A DNA stretch of 64,000 nucleotides, from the NCBI RefSeq assembly GCF_947172395.1, contig NC_069093.1, forward strand, positions 6,545,561 through 6,609,560, read 5' to 3'. Origin of the DNA: Bicyclus anynana (Eukaryota; Arthropoda; Insecta; Lepidoptera; Nymphalidae). The notes beneath the pieces are model-generated. The model was not told the DNA's origin. It worked only from the letters and a program-made list of their open reading frames with translations, and did not search any database. A program made the position numbers and the translations under genes. Position 1 is the first letter of the stretch. The number at the start of each line of letters is the position of its first letter. Shown here piece by piece: positions 20,560 to 31,887 of this stretch.

Positions 20560-21175
20560 CCACTCATGCTTCTTTTACAATATTTAAAAATATTATAAAT
20601 AAATTCTTTCTTACATAAACCTATTTTAAAATTAATTGAATTAATAGTCAAGACGGGCTTTTACTAAAAAATGTACGTACCTAGCATTTATGATAGTAAC
20701 TAGTCTTGTTTTAGCTTACTGGGATCAACATTTCTTGTGTTATGATTGAAAAATTCACAAACCAACAACTACTAATTGGTCATTTAAAACGTACTTACGG
20801 CAAAAATTTAAAAAAAGCTTCATGTAAAACATGTAAAATTGCTCTATAATTTTAATATACACTTTATAGATACAATAATAAAATATGATTTCAGCAAATT
20901 TCCAAGTAATATCAACATTAATATTCATAGCTACTTAATAATTACTGTAATTAAACATGGCAAGAGATCCATAATGACTGCAATTAGTTAGGTTCGCGGC
21001 GTTTTGTTCGGGGACGGAGGACGTGGTGCGAGTGCAAAATAAACCGTAGAAGAACACACTGGGGACTGTTTGTCTCATAACTTGTGTTATATAGTATCCC
21101 AGCACACGTAATATGATTTGTTGCGACGAAATAACACCTCTTATGTCAAAATCCGTCCAGCCAGGGTTGTAGGGC
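20560..21175. other. no recognised gene
   Basis: About 615 bp. The 104-codon minus frame at 20935-21249 begins in a low-complexity part and has no recognised domain. Confidence 0.3.
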
Positions 21176-21282
21176 GTGCCAAAGAAGTGGACATACATAC
21201 ACACATACAAACATACAAATATATACAAATTCATTCGCTCGAAAAACATTACATTCCTTCGGACGCAGTCGGGTAAAAAGCG
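21176..21282. repeat. fragment ending TTCGGACGCAGTCGGGTAAA
   Basis: The terminal phrase CGCAGTCGGGTAA recurs in shorter form at 62996-63007 and inverted at 59855-59865. It is preceded by an ACATACA microsatellite-like run. It is probably the end of another interspersed family. Confidence 0.35.
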
Positions 21283-21362
21283 TTCAAATACAATAATTGC
21301 ATTTCCAAGAATATGTTCACACGACAGCGTTATTAGACACGACGCTTTTTTTTAAGCAGTGT

Positions 21363-21554
21363 TCATCATCATCATCATCATTAACAGCCGATAGACGTCC
21401 ACTGTTGGACATAGGGCTGTTGCATGGACTTCCAAACAAAACGGTCTCGCGCCGCGAGTATCCAGCGGCTCCCTGCAACCCGCTTGATATCCTCGGTCCA
21501 GCGAGTGGGATCGACCAACACTGCGCTTTCCGGTGCGAGGTCGCTATTCCAGCA
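21363..21554 (-). mobile_element. RTE 3' fragment, left arm of an inverted pair
   Basis: It begins with an ATC repeat tail (21364-21380) followed by GATAGACGTCCACTGTTGGA and runs to CTATTCCAGCA. A similar fragment lies inverted at 21688-21859. Confidence 0.75.
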
Positions 21555-21687
21555 TCAGTGTTGCAGAGCAGTGTTGCATTTTCAATTTTGGGCGTTGGAA
21601 ATAGACCTTCATTTAACTTCATACTGTATTTGATCGCTTTTTTAACGTACGTTAAAAAACGTTCGAAGGGTCGATGGGGTCCCAAGA

Positions 21688-21859
21688 TGCTGGAATGGTG
21701 ACCCCACACTTCAAAGCGCATTGTTGGTAGACCCCCCACCAGGTGGACTGACGACGATTCGCTGGATGCAGGCGGCTCAGTATCGTGATGTTCGGAAGTC
21801 TCAACAAAAGGAAAGGCCTATGTCCTGCAGTGGACGTCCATAAGCTGATATGATGATGA
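21688..21859 (+). mobile_element. RTE 3' fragment, right arm of an inverted pair
   Basis: It runs from TGCTGGAATGGTGACCCCAC through GGATGCAGGCGGCTCAGTAT to GACGTCCATAAGCTGATATG and ATGATGA. The arms are diverged from each other, so this may be two independent insertions. Confidence 0.75.
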
Positions 21860-22138
21860 ACTAAAAAAACTTTTTGTCGCAAGACATGTCTTTACTGTGA
21901 ACTTAGAATGACGAGATGAGGTCGTACACGTTCGTTTTGAATTAATTTCTATTTTCACACGTGTTGCTCGACGCTCCTTGACCGCTCGTAATGAGGATGT
22001 TGGGAATATGTAAACGCGGACGAGTGTGCTATGCGCTGGGAAATTTAAATAGCATTGCTATTGTAGGAAGTCCGATTACACTGGAAATGCGGTTCGTAAC
22101 AACTTTACATATGAAATTTGCTGACGGGAAAGCACGAT

Positions 22139-22420
22139 GTTTTTTTTATTCTTTATAAGTTAGCCCTAGACAATCTCACCTGATGGTAGGTGATGATGCA
22201 GTCTAAGACGGAAGCGGGCTAATTTGTTAGGAGGAAGATGAAAATCCACAGCCCTTTTGGTTTTTACACAGCATCGTACCGGAACGCTAAATCGCTCGGT
22301 ACGTCTTTGCCAGCCAGACCTGGACAAATTAAGAAAATCTTTATCTGCCCAGCCGGGGATCGAACCCAGGACCTTCGTTTTGTAAATCCACCGCGCATAC
22401 CACTGCGCCACGAAGGCCGT
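22139..22420 (-). mobile_element. SINE-A
   Basis: It is near full length, with a T-rich end at 22139-22150 and a tRNA-like head ending at 22420. About 45 bp of body between CGGTACGTCTTTGC and CAGCCAGACC is deleted. Confidence 0.85.
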
Positions 22421-22470
22421 CTGGAATTCGTTATCGAAATTTGTGAGATTATGTTTCTGGTTTATGACAG

Positions 22471-22577
22471 ACGTCCACTGATCCACATTATCGCATCGAA
22501 CGGATTTTAACTACCGTAAAATTAATAATCCGTATGTTGCGATTCGTCCGACACGTACAATGCGGATCAGTGGACGC
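22471..22577. repeat. foldback sequence
   Basis: CGTCCACTGATCCACATT (22472 on) is inverted at the right end (AATGCGGATCAGTGGACG), and the inner parts (CGGATTTT and AATCCG) also pair. The whole fold is about 107 bp. It may be a small MITE, but no target duplication was identified. Confidence 0.55.
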
Positions 22578-22961
22578 TTGCTTATTAGGCTACTGTTGCA
22601 TTTGCATGCTGTGTTAGGTTATAATTAGACAATGTGATAATGGGGATTGGAGCTCGCACTGGGTATAAAACCTGTGTTGCAAGACACCAGGTCTTATCCC
22701 CATTATAATTAACATTAAACCAATAGGGTGAGCGTAATCGACAAAATGTCTTGTGATTGGTAGATGATTACGAAAAGTGGTACCGCAATTATAGATGTAA
22801 AAGTTAAAGTCACTTGGGTACCACTAACTTTCCAACTTCAGCCCGGTTTAGCGAATTTTTTAGATGGAACTAATCCCGATGCTTTGATAGCCCGATACAG
22901 AATTGACGTAAACATTCAAGCTTGGATTATAATCTAATCTAATGTTACTAATATTGCAAAT

Positions 22962-23530
22962 GGGAAAGTTTGGATGGAGGGACCGAATCAGCTCAGCTCA
23001 GGATATATGTTGAAAGAGAAACTGCAAGAAATAGTGAAATGAAAATGAGAAAGTTTGGATGGACGAGTAGAATCAGATCATCATCATCATCATTATCAAC
23101 CCATATTCGACTCACTGCTGAGCTCAAGTCTCCTCTCAGAATGAGAGGGGTTAGGCCAATAGTCCACCACGCTGGCCCAATGCGGATTGGCAGACTTCAC
23201 ACACGCAGAGAATTAAGAAAATTCTCTGGTATGCAGGTTTCCTCACGATGTTTTTCCTTCACCGTTTGAGACACGTGCTATTTAATTTCTTAAAATACAC
23301 AAACTGAAAAGTTGGAGATGCATGCCCCGGACCGCATTCGACCCCACACTCTCCGGAATCGGAGGTCCTGGGCTATCACGGCTAGAATCAGATATTACTT
23401 TGATATTTGTTGAAAAAAAACTGCAAGAAATAGTGAAATGAAAATGGGAAAGTTTGGATGGACCAGTAGAATTAGATATTGCTTGGATATTTGTTGAAAA
23501 TCTGCTACAAATAGTGAAAAGAAAGCTATT
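22962..23530. repeat. tandem repeat of about 85 bp, three units, split by a SINE
   Basis: Each unit carries GAAAGTTTGGATGGA, a GTAGAATCAGATATT-like block, ATATTTGTTGAAA and CTGCAAGAAATAGTGAAATG. Unit 1 starts at 22962, unit 2 at about 23046 (interrupted by SINE-B) and unit 3 at about 23447. The units diverge moderately. Confidence 0.75.
23079..23382 (-). mobile_element. SINE-B with 11-bp target duplication
   Basis: TAGAATCAGAT occurs at 23068-23078 and again at 23383-23393, fixing both ends. On the minus strand the SINE starts GCCGTGATAGCCCAGGACC and ends in an ATG/ATC repeat. At 304 bp it is one of the best-defined copies. The head lacks the GTGGATATGACCTCTGCC portion. Confidence 0.92.
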
Positions 23531-24079
23531 TTCTTACACACAAGTGAACAGTTAGGGCCGCAAGTGGCTTCCAATATCACGGTTCTTGATACCTCAACTA
23601 GAAAATGTTTTAAAAGCAAAAGGGCTGGAGTATTACCTGCGTTTATTTTCCCCGCTTCGATAATGCAACGTAATTGGATACGCCTTAAGTGCTTATATTG
23701 TGAACAAAATGCAATTTTTGCTTCAGAGATGGAGTAAACAAGGTTATTATTAACAGAGTTTATGATATAAAAAATAGACTGAGCTAATCTATATTTTTAC
23801 TTTTTTTCTCTCGTACTACTTATCTCATTTTGTTTTTCAAAATGGAGCGGATATTATAAAGTAACGTAACCATTTTTTGATAATATAAACTTTGTCAATT
23901 CAATTACCATCATTTAATATTTATCTAAACTAATATTAATAAGTAAGATATTTTTCGTTTATTTCTTACGCATAGGCTCCAAAACTACTGAACTGTTTTT
24001 AAAATTCTTAGTACTATAGGTTGTATTTTATCTCCATATTCTCATGAAAATGTGTCTCAGTCATTATCATTAACATCAG
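23531..24079. other. no recognised feature
   Basis: About 550 bp with nothing identifiable. Confidence 0.4.
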
Positions 24080-24220
24080 CTATAGCTTGGCAAGTTCGTT
24101 CGTAACACTCCCGAGTGTTCGCGCGGGCCGGGGGGCGTGTAACGATGAATAAAAAATCAGTCTTTCCCCCCGTCGCCTGCATATCATGGGAGTGTAATCA
24201 ACGAACTTGCCAAGCTATAG
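24080..24220. mobile_element. GC-rich MITE family M, copy 2
   Basis: The ends are CTATAGCTTGGCAAG and its exact inverse at 24206-24220, and the inverted similarity extends inwards over GTTCGTT and ACACTCCC. The interior GCGCGGGCCGGGGGGCG contrasts with the AT-rich surroundings. The pair with 17521-17678 defines the family. Confidence 0.75.
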
Positions 24221-24248
24221 TGATCATTACTATAACATTATAACTCTA

Positions 24249-24356
24249 ATCCGGCTAAACTGCATTGGAGCAGCGTGGTTTTAAACTCCATATCCCCTCT
24301 CCTATAGAGATGGAGGCATAGCCCTATAGTGGGTCCTTAGATTAGGCTGGTAATGA
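24249..24356 (+). mobile_element. SINE-G 3' part
   Basis: CTGCATTGGAGCAGCGTGGT through ATAGTGGGTCCTTAGATTAG and GCTGGTAATGACG matches 48567-48664 in plus orientation and the minus-strand copy at 31004-31346. Confidence 0.6.
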
Positions 24357-25002
24357 CGCTATTAAACTTATATGTTTAATAATGAATGCATTTCATTAAA
24401 TTTAATTTATTAGTATTTTTTTCAAGTCATACTTATATGTTATTTTTTCTTTAAAGCAAAATTTCCATGAGAAAATATTAAAGAGCTAAACACAACAAAT
24501 TAACTCAAAAAAACCTTAAAATATACTTGAAATATTAAATTAGGATTTATAAAACAAATGACACAAAGTCAGCAAAGATTAAAGGGGTTAGATACTTTGT
24601 AAGAAATCCAACTATAAAGATTATTCACAAAGCATTTTTCTCAAAAGCAAAAGTAAACAAAAGAATATTTGTAAAACAAGAATAAAACGGCAACACTTCA
24701 AAGACTCTCCAGACACCAATAGATAAGGCATTGTCTTTAGAAAGCTGAGATTTTCAAGAGAAAAAGGCAAAGACGCTGAGGGTAAATATGCTGAGAACGC
24801 GTGAATTCCCTTTACAGATCAGATACAGAGTACTGTGCAAACACGAAATGGAAAACTCGTATGCTTAGGGAGGGTAAATATATTCACAAAGTACATTATA
24901 TTTACCTCGGATCTATATGAGATCGGGGACACTTGACGACAATAATATTTTCTTTACTTGCCTTTAAAACAGCTTCATTACGAGTATCTATACTAATCTA
25001 TA
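24357..25002. other. no recognised feature
   Basis: About 645 bp of AT-rich sequence with nothing identifiable. Confidence 0.4.
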
Positions 25003-25184
25003 GACGGCGAAGGAAAACATCGTGAGGAAACCTGCATACCAGAGAATTTTCTTATTCTCTGCGTGTGTGCAGTCTGCCAATTCGCATTGGGCCAGCGTGG
25101 TGGACTATTGGCCTAGCCCCTCTCATTCTGAGAGGAGACTCGAGCTCAGCAGTGAGTCGAATATGGGGTGATTACGATACGATG
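25003..25184 (+). mobile_element. SINE-B, 5' truncated, with 10-bp duplication
   Basis: CTAATCTATA at 24993-25002 and 25185-25194 flanks a copy that starts in mid-body (GGCGAAGGAAAACATCG) and ends with the ATTACGATACGATG tail. The duplication implies insertion in already truncated form. Confidence 0.8.
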
Positions 25185-25188
25185 CTAA

Positions 25189-25504
25189 TCTATACGTTTG
25201 ATATTCTAAATGCGAAAGTAAGTCTGTCTATCTGTAACCTTTCATGGGTTGATATATGATGATGAATTTTGGTATAATCGTAAACGGGACTTTAGAGCAA
25301 AATATACAGTACTTTTTGACCCTAAAGTAAGTTTGTTTAGAAAGTCCTTCATTTTTAGAGTTACAGTTTGAAAAATTTGTCAATAAAACATAAAAAAATA
25401 CTAAATATAACATAATTGAAGAATTTTTAAAACTCAAATTTCACCGTAAAATTACGAAATAGAGGTTGAAAGTTTACATTTATTTTCACGCGGATGTCCG
25501 CTTG
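25189..25504 (+). mobile_element. Helitron-like element, diverged
   Basis: It starts TCTATACGTTTGATATTCTA and contains GTCCTTCATTTTTAGAGTTA and ACCGTAAAATTACG. It ends CACGCGGATGTCCGCTTGTT, a decayed hairpin and CTAG. The inner part matches 28103-28683. Confidence 0.6.
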
Positions 25505-27850
25505 TTAATATACAAATTGTTAAGCAATGTTTTTGTGTCAAACAAGCTTATACAGTGATTTTATTTCAAATTTCGTATTAATTTATTAATTTTAAAGCCT
25601 TTATTTTCCACACACAGTAGAAATAAATAGAAAAGAGAAGCCTAATCTACCGATATCGGAGACATAGCGAAAAACATGATTTCTCCCAGACTTTGGGTGG
25701 AGGATAATATTACTCGTAATAAACGCATTGATGCATTCATTTCAATTAATCCTTTAATTTGATATCTGATTTAGGAGTGATTAAAAAATAAATGGTCAGC
25801 ATTCTTTGGAAGTCCGCCATATTAAAACGAATAAAAATTATTAAAACCTATGTGAGCTCTTTTCGCCTCTTGAGAATTAGTTATTATGTTAATTAAATTA
25901 ATATTCTATTTTACTTCATTTTGAATAAGACTTTTTATTTTTTTATTTTTAGATTCTTTATATATGTTGAATGTTATTATTTAAAAAAGTAAAAATAAAT
26001 ATAAAGTGAAAGAGTAGTTAAAAAATCCAATAACACTTTTAAAGTACGTCAGATATTCGCCTGTCCTCAATTGAGATAACAGACGATTTTTTTTTTATAA
26101 AATTTAAATCCTAATAAAGATGGAGTAATTCAGACCCACGTTTGTACAAAAGGCCAACGCATGACCCTGATTCGAACAGTGTGAACAAGTTCATACAAAT
26201 TGTATGCAAACATTTTCGGACCCACAAGCAACAGGGTCAATGGGTCCTAAGTGGAAATGTCTGGAGGTTCGACGGATAAGTGGCGAAGACCCAAGTGTAA
26301 ATTGATACTGGCACTGCGAAAACTTGGTTGGAATAATAAGTAGACAGATTAAATTTTGCCAAAGTGCTGCACCAAAGAAGAATATAAAGTAAATCTAATT
26401 GAACACTACGCTTGTTTTCGCTGCTCTTCTATTCGCTTGGAGTTACTTGCACTTTATTTGCATAAAGTTTCGTTTCTATCTGTTCCGGGGTAAGACGCTC
26501 TCCAGATTTTACATCGTCAAAAAGTTTTGGCGACGTCTTTAGTTCTGCTTTGCAAATTCTTTTCAAACAAAGTTCTCCGGGTTCTAATTCTACTCATATC
26601 TAGTTACTTAACCAACTGTACTCGTATTTTACTTTAAGCAAGAACAGTATGAAAAATTTCGTTACCATAAAATAGTCTTTTATGTGAATTATTAGATGTT
26701 ACTATTAGGCCTTAAAAGGTGTCTTAGAATTTCTTGACTTTGATTTGTTTTAAGTATTATTTTTTATAATTGGAATGCTTTATAATTGAAATGGTCGGGA
26801 CCTATTTGCTCGCTATCACGCTAAATTGCCTTTTTATAACAATTTTGCTGAAGGAAACCACCACTCTTTAAGGTTTTGCGTTAACTATCATTGCAGCTAT
26901 CATAGTCAGTGAGACTGAAAGATGGATCCCAACCAAAGACTATCACATTAATAGAAAAGATAACCAACCAAGACTAAGGGACCAAGAGATTCACGCATTT
27001 GCTCATTAACTTACAGAAACATACCAATAATAAACGTTATCAAATCGTCAGTCCCATTACGTAAGCTACTGTTTCAATAATAAAATAGATCTCAAAATAA
27101 GTCTGTCGGTGATTTAAATTTATAACGTTTTCGACTATCCAAAATCGATCAACGTGCTAAAAACGCCTCTCACTAAAAATAAGATTATTTTTTTAAAAAC
27201 AACAACACAAATCAGTCGATCAGTTTAGCCCGTCTGAAACTGAATGGTTAAGTGACTTTGTACGAGTATGTACAGTCCTCTACCATTCGGCCCTCAGATA
27301 ACGTTAAGCCGTCTCTCCAGCATTATCACCAAAATCTGATAATCGGAGTCGGATCTCGTTACATACGCTCGGCAAATCGCATTAGAGCAGTGTGTCTATC
27401 TGTAAGCCCTACATCCCTTAGTTCAGTCAAAGAGAGATATGGTGTCTGATTATTAGTCGGGCATTGATTCATTATAACTATCATCAGACTATCTTAACTT
27501 ACATATACCTTCACACCAGATAGATTTGGAACCTATTTTTTACAAATAGTAGTAGCTGTTTGGATTAAGATTGTTAGGAGAAGCATTACTACAATGCTTA
27601 TTTCTGACACCAAACAGTATTGCTGGGTTCCGGTAATGGTTGACGGTGTAATGACAGATTAGACAGCGGCAGTGTTTAATGACACTTACAATTTAAGCTT
27701 CTTCAAAGCAAGATTGATTGAATAGACATTTTTAAGGCAAGCGCGCTTTAACTTAGACCACATTACATCATCAGACCATCAGGTTAATGGGCTCAGAGCA
27801 CGTATTGCTTGCACGCGCTGCAAATCTGTTGGTCTAAAATATCAAATGAG
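25505..27850. other. 2.3 kb with no gene; short repeat at 27574-27640
   Basis: This is AT-rich with no convincing open frame or splice-flanked exon. The patch at 27574-27640 (ATTACTACAATGCTTATTTC and CAAACAGTATTGCTGGGTTC) resembles 31888-31955 and looks like a decayed SINE fragment. Nothing else is recognised. Confidence 0.4.
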
Positions 27851-27853
27851 TAA

Positions 27854-28733
27854 CGCTGCCTGTCCACCAGGAGCGGAGCGAGTGAGCGTAGCGGAGAAAC
27901 GGACTAATGCGGAGCGGAGTTGCGTACTATGTCTGTACACCGAAGAGGAGCAATGCTGCGGAGCGAAGTGAAAAAGAAATATGGAGCCGAGTTGCAGACA
28001 TGATTCCGTTTCTCCGTTCTGGTTACCGGTTTTATATAAATTTTTAAACTAGCTCCCAAGTCCCTGTTCACTTAAGAGAAGCGGAGATTTTGTGCAATCC
28101 TATCTATACTTCTAATAAAACTGGTCGAATTCTATACATTTATTCGTAAATTGAGATTTAACTTATACCATTTGTAACACCAAACGTTACCGTGGCATAA
28201 AGTCAGCGCCATCTAGAATCTATACGTATAATATGAATTCTGTACATTTTTACATTCTGTACATTGAAGATATGAGATATTTGAAAATTTTTGCTGGGGG
28301 GCAGTATACAATCGATACTGAAGCTAAAAATATTTTTTTAGATTTTTTGTCTGTCTGTCTGTCCGTGTTTTTTGTTATTAGGGCATCACGCTGAAACTAC
28401 TAAATGAATTCAAATTAAATTTAGCACGGTTTAAGACCATAATATGGAGAAGGTTATAGGATACTTTTTATTGCAAAAATAAAATGAAAAGGGAGTGAAA
28501 TAGGGGTTGCAAGTTTGTATGGAAAGTCCTTCATTTTTAGAGTTACAGTTTTAAAAGTTTGTTTATGAATCATGAAATATAATGTGATTCAAAAAATTTT
28601 GAAATTCTAACCCCAAAGTGGTGAAATAAGGCTTGAAAGTTTACATAGATTTCCACGCGGAAGAAGTCGCGGGCGTCCGCTAGTTGATTAATATTTCTCC
28701 GTTTTTCCGCTCCGCTTAGGTGGACTGGCAGCC
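27854..28733. mobile_element. Harbinger-like MITE split by a Helitron-like element
   Basis: TAA at 27851-27853 and 28734-28736 flanks ends that are inverted relatives: CGCTGCCTGTCCACC on the left and GGCTGCCAGTCCACC (minus strand) on the right, each followed inward by AGCGGAGCG. A 3-bp TAA duplication suits PIF/Harbinger, though superfamily assignment without a transposase is inference. Repeated GGAGCGGAG motifs fill 27869-27990. Without the nested insertion it is about 300 bp. Confidence 0.6.
28103..28683 (+). mobile_element. Helitron-like element, full length, nested
   Basis: It starts TCTATACTTCTAATAAAACT after A and ends GAAGTCGCGGGCGTCCGCTAG before T, the expected A/T insertion site. 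It includes the GTCTGTCTGTCTGTCC run and long blocks shared with 44317-44773 and 58960-59378. At 581 bp it is the most complete copy of this subfamily here. It has no Rep/helicase gene and is therefore non-autonomous. Confidence 0.8.
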
Positions 28734-28736
28734 TAA

Positions 28737-29189
28737 ATGTGACTTTTGTGGTGAGTATTATTAAAGTAAAAAGTTGTTTTATTGACTAATTATTATTACT
28801 ATTTAAACAAATAAGGTCGGTGCATTAGCTGCACCAACGATATTCACGGGTCAGCTTCAAAAGAAAAGCAGACATAACGATCACAATTCTACAGCAGGTA
28901 GACAAAAAAACGTAATCCTAAGACTATGCCAAGATTCTAGTCACGTGCCTCACAACTAGCAGAGGGACTACAGCATCTAGGAATTCTATTTTCTCTGCGA
29001 ATCGGTTTTCGAGAAAACTCCTCGGTGCAGGCAGCCGTTCAAGAGAGCCAATAAACAAGTTAGACGGTGTCGCCTGGCTGTGCCACGTCAACTGAAGTGA
29101 GTAATTCAAATTCAACCCACTGACTGCTGTTTTGCATGAATAAAATTATCGCTTTCCTTTGTAAACGTTACTTGTTTGACCTACCAGAT
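28737..29189. other. no recognised feature
   Basis: About 450 bp. The 63-codon minus frame at 28924-29115 has no domain. Confidence 0.35.
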
Positions 29190-29450
29190 TAAAAATAAAA
29201 ATTATTTATTAATCACACAGTAACAAATTTCTAATACAATAATAGAGTAGATCCCTGGCTCCTAAACTAGCTGTAACAGTATCTTGGGAGCCAGTGGATT
29301 CCCATTAGTGTTACTTATTAAAATTAAGATAATCTGTAGCAAGCAAAAACAAGAAAGGTGTATTGGTAAAACAAGATCAAACACAAATAAATAAATTTTT
29401 GTGTGGTTGTGTGTGTGTGTGTGGGGGGGGGGGGTGTATGTAAGTGTGTG
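29190..29450. repeat. AT-rich retroposon-like tail and GT/G microsatellite
   Basis: AAAAATAAAAATTATTTATT at about 29190 resembles a retrotransposon 3' end on the minus strand. A (GT)n run followed by twelve G residues lies at 29399-29450. Confidence 0.45.
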
Positions 29451-30044
29451 TTTAATTAAGTATGAACGCGCTTGCTAAGAAAAGTACCCTCATGTGTTCG
29501 AGTTTAAAGAATGTGTTGAACGATTAGATTTTCGACATAGTTGTAATCGCAATCAATTAACCAGTGAAATATGTATTGTGATATGATTTAAGTTTAAGAC
29601 AACGATTCTAATGGAAGCAATGGGATTTGCTATCTTCGGCGCAGAAATCTGGAAGATTGTGACATTTATGATCAACTAAGAACAATAAATAAAATTCTAA
29701 AGGCAATGGTAGACAGTGGCGTGCTCTTCATGGATGCAAAAATGCAATGCTTACCCTGAGAGCTCAATAATTTGGATTCGAGAAAGAATATTCCATATTT
29801 TACTATTGGCTTCGCATGATTACCAATGCTCTTTGGTACATCAAAAACGATCGCTTGCATCGTGTACTAAAAATTAAAACTATAAAAAGACAGAAGTTGC
29901 ACAGTCAATGAAAACATACCAACAGCGGATTCGAAAACATTCAAATCAACTTGCAAGGAACCTAATGATGAAGAAACCTGGTACAATTTTCAAAAGGCTC
30001 AAGAGACGAGCACCACAAGGTGTCATGAAATAAACACTACATTA
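29451..30044. other. no recognised feature
   Basis: About 590 bp with nothing identifiable. Confidence 0.4.
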
Positions 30045-30350
30045 TTCATCATCATCAACCCATATTCGGCTCACTGCTGAGCTCGAGTCTCTTTCAGGAT
30101 GAGAGGGTTAGGCCAATAGCCACCACGCTGGCCCAATACGGATTGGCAGACTTCACACACGCAGAGAATTAAGAAAATTCTCTGGTATGCAGGTTTCCTC
30201 ACGATGCTTATCCTTCACCGTTTTGAGACACGTGATATTTAATTTCTTAAAATGCACACATCTGAAAAGTTGGAGGTGCATGCCCCGGACCAGATTCGAA
30301 CCTACACCCTCCGGAATCGGCAGAGGTTATATCCACTGGGGTATCACGGC
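30045..30350 (-). mobile_element. SINE-B, near full length
   Basis: It has the tail (CATCATCATCAACCC), body and tRNA-like head ending GTATCACGGC. Small deletions lie near GTCTCTTTCAGGATG. Box B on the minus strand reads GGTTCGAATC. Confidence 0.88.
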
Positions 30351-31003
30351 TTTTTTCTACCAGTATGTTTGGGTAAATCAATGGATTTTGCACCTTACAC
30401 GCCTTAGCTGAATGTTTCACGACAGATTGCAGGAATAATAAGAGACTAAATAAATATTTTACTATTTGTACATATTTACATAGTACCTACTGCCTACCCT
30501 AGTTAAAAGTATTGTGCACACCACTGATGATAGATATATAGGCTGCAAACTTTCAGCATTAATACAATTAAGTACATCCGGCCATTGCAGGCAGGTTTTC
30601 CATTTCAATACATGTCATACATACATATTCGTACTTGCCAGGAAAGCGCCGTAATGCTTGTAAAATAGTACATGCAATTTCGTCTTCATCGTTTCACACT
30701 TCGTTACCAGATGTCATGCCCTCAAAGATTAATGGGACAGCCAGAAATTGATGCTATCTTACGTCTCATAATGAAACGCAAACATATCTCTTCCGCAAAG
30801 CTTTTTTCATCTTAAATGGTTTACGCTTTTTCGTGGTTACCACAATTTGTCAAGATTTGCCTTTTCTTGTTTATATCTTGGTCTGCTTTGAAGTAAGCAT
30901 AAAAAATTTGCCACGAACATTGTTTGCACAATAAATCGCCTTGATATATAACGGTATAATTTAGGCGCTCAAATACTTGTACCTTTTTTCATGAAATATT
31001 CTA
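30351..31003. other. no recognised feature
   Basis: About 650 bp with nothing identifiable. Confidence 0.4.
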
Positions 31004-31346
31004 ATCATCATTATCAGCCTATTTTATTACAGGCCTCCCTCATTATAGACGAGACGATATGGAGTGAAGACCCACAACGCTGCTAAAATGCGGGTTTGTG
31101 GGCTTATGGTGATGTTAACTTCATTAACGACCACTTTCAGATGATAATATCCGATCCCTTAACGTACTCTCTGAGACATAAGGGTGTATCGCCAACTTCC
31201 CAATCACGGACTGTGAGAATTTCAACTGTTTTTTTATAGAAGAAAGAAATATTTAGTATCTTGTGGTCCGATAAAGGATTGAAACTCAAAACCTCTCGTG
31301 ACCCGAAGTGACAAAGGCCATATAACTACTGGACCAACGGGGTAAT
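31004..31346 (-). mobile_element. SINE-G, near full length
   Basis: The minus strand starts with a tRNA-like head, CCCCGTTGGTCCAGTAGTTA, with a box B-like GAGTTTCAATCC. It continues through TAAATATTTCTTTCTTCTAT and ends in a segment holding CACGCTG-like motifs and GATAATGAT. It is the longest copy of a third SINE family. Confidence 0.65.
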
Positions 31347-31387
31347 ATCAAACAAAGAAGCTAGACTTTCACGTGGAGTACGTATTA

Positions 31388-31700
31388 TAACGGCATATCA
31401 ATATATTTGAAATAATATTAAAAACCGAACCCTTATATAGCTTTTTCATTAGTTTACCATCCCACTTCTTATATTATAAAGAGGTAAACTTATTATGGGG
31501 TAATCTTTATATCGATTTTGAAAATTCTTTTACCACTAAAAAGCCACGTTATTTGTGAGTATCAGCTACATTTTATCACCGTGTTCTCACGGGAACTGGA
31601 ACTACGCGGAATCTACAAAACTGCGTGCGTCGGCTAGTAGGTATATTATAAATGACTAAACTTTGCAAGGATGTTAGTTATTGGTTCACAAAAAAAATGG
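31388..31700 (+). repeat. duplicated block, copy 1 (with Helitron-like piece 31469-31637)
   Basis: It shares AACGGCATATC, AGCTTTTTCATTAGTTTACC, the Helitron-like segment, ATGACTAAACTTTGC and GTTCACAAAAA with 32649-32955 in the same order. The Helitron-like piece ends CTAG at 31634-31637. Confidence 0.7.
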
Positions 31701-31887
31701 CTAGACACATTTTGATGAAAATTGGCACAATGATATAATGTGGTTATTTTTATATTAAAAAAAAAAAAAAAATGTACGGTTTCCTATGCTAACTTTGTTT
31801 CTGTACGAATACATCCATTATCGACAACACAAGCTCGTTATAACTTGTAAAATTGGTTTTAGTAGGTAGAGCTTTTTGTGACAGACA

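Noticed and set aside
21297..21882. Overlapping frames of 134, 140, 69 and 76 codons
   Set aside because: They run across two inverted RTE tails in several frames at once; none follows the real RTE reading frame for its whole length.
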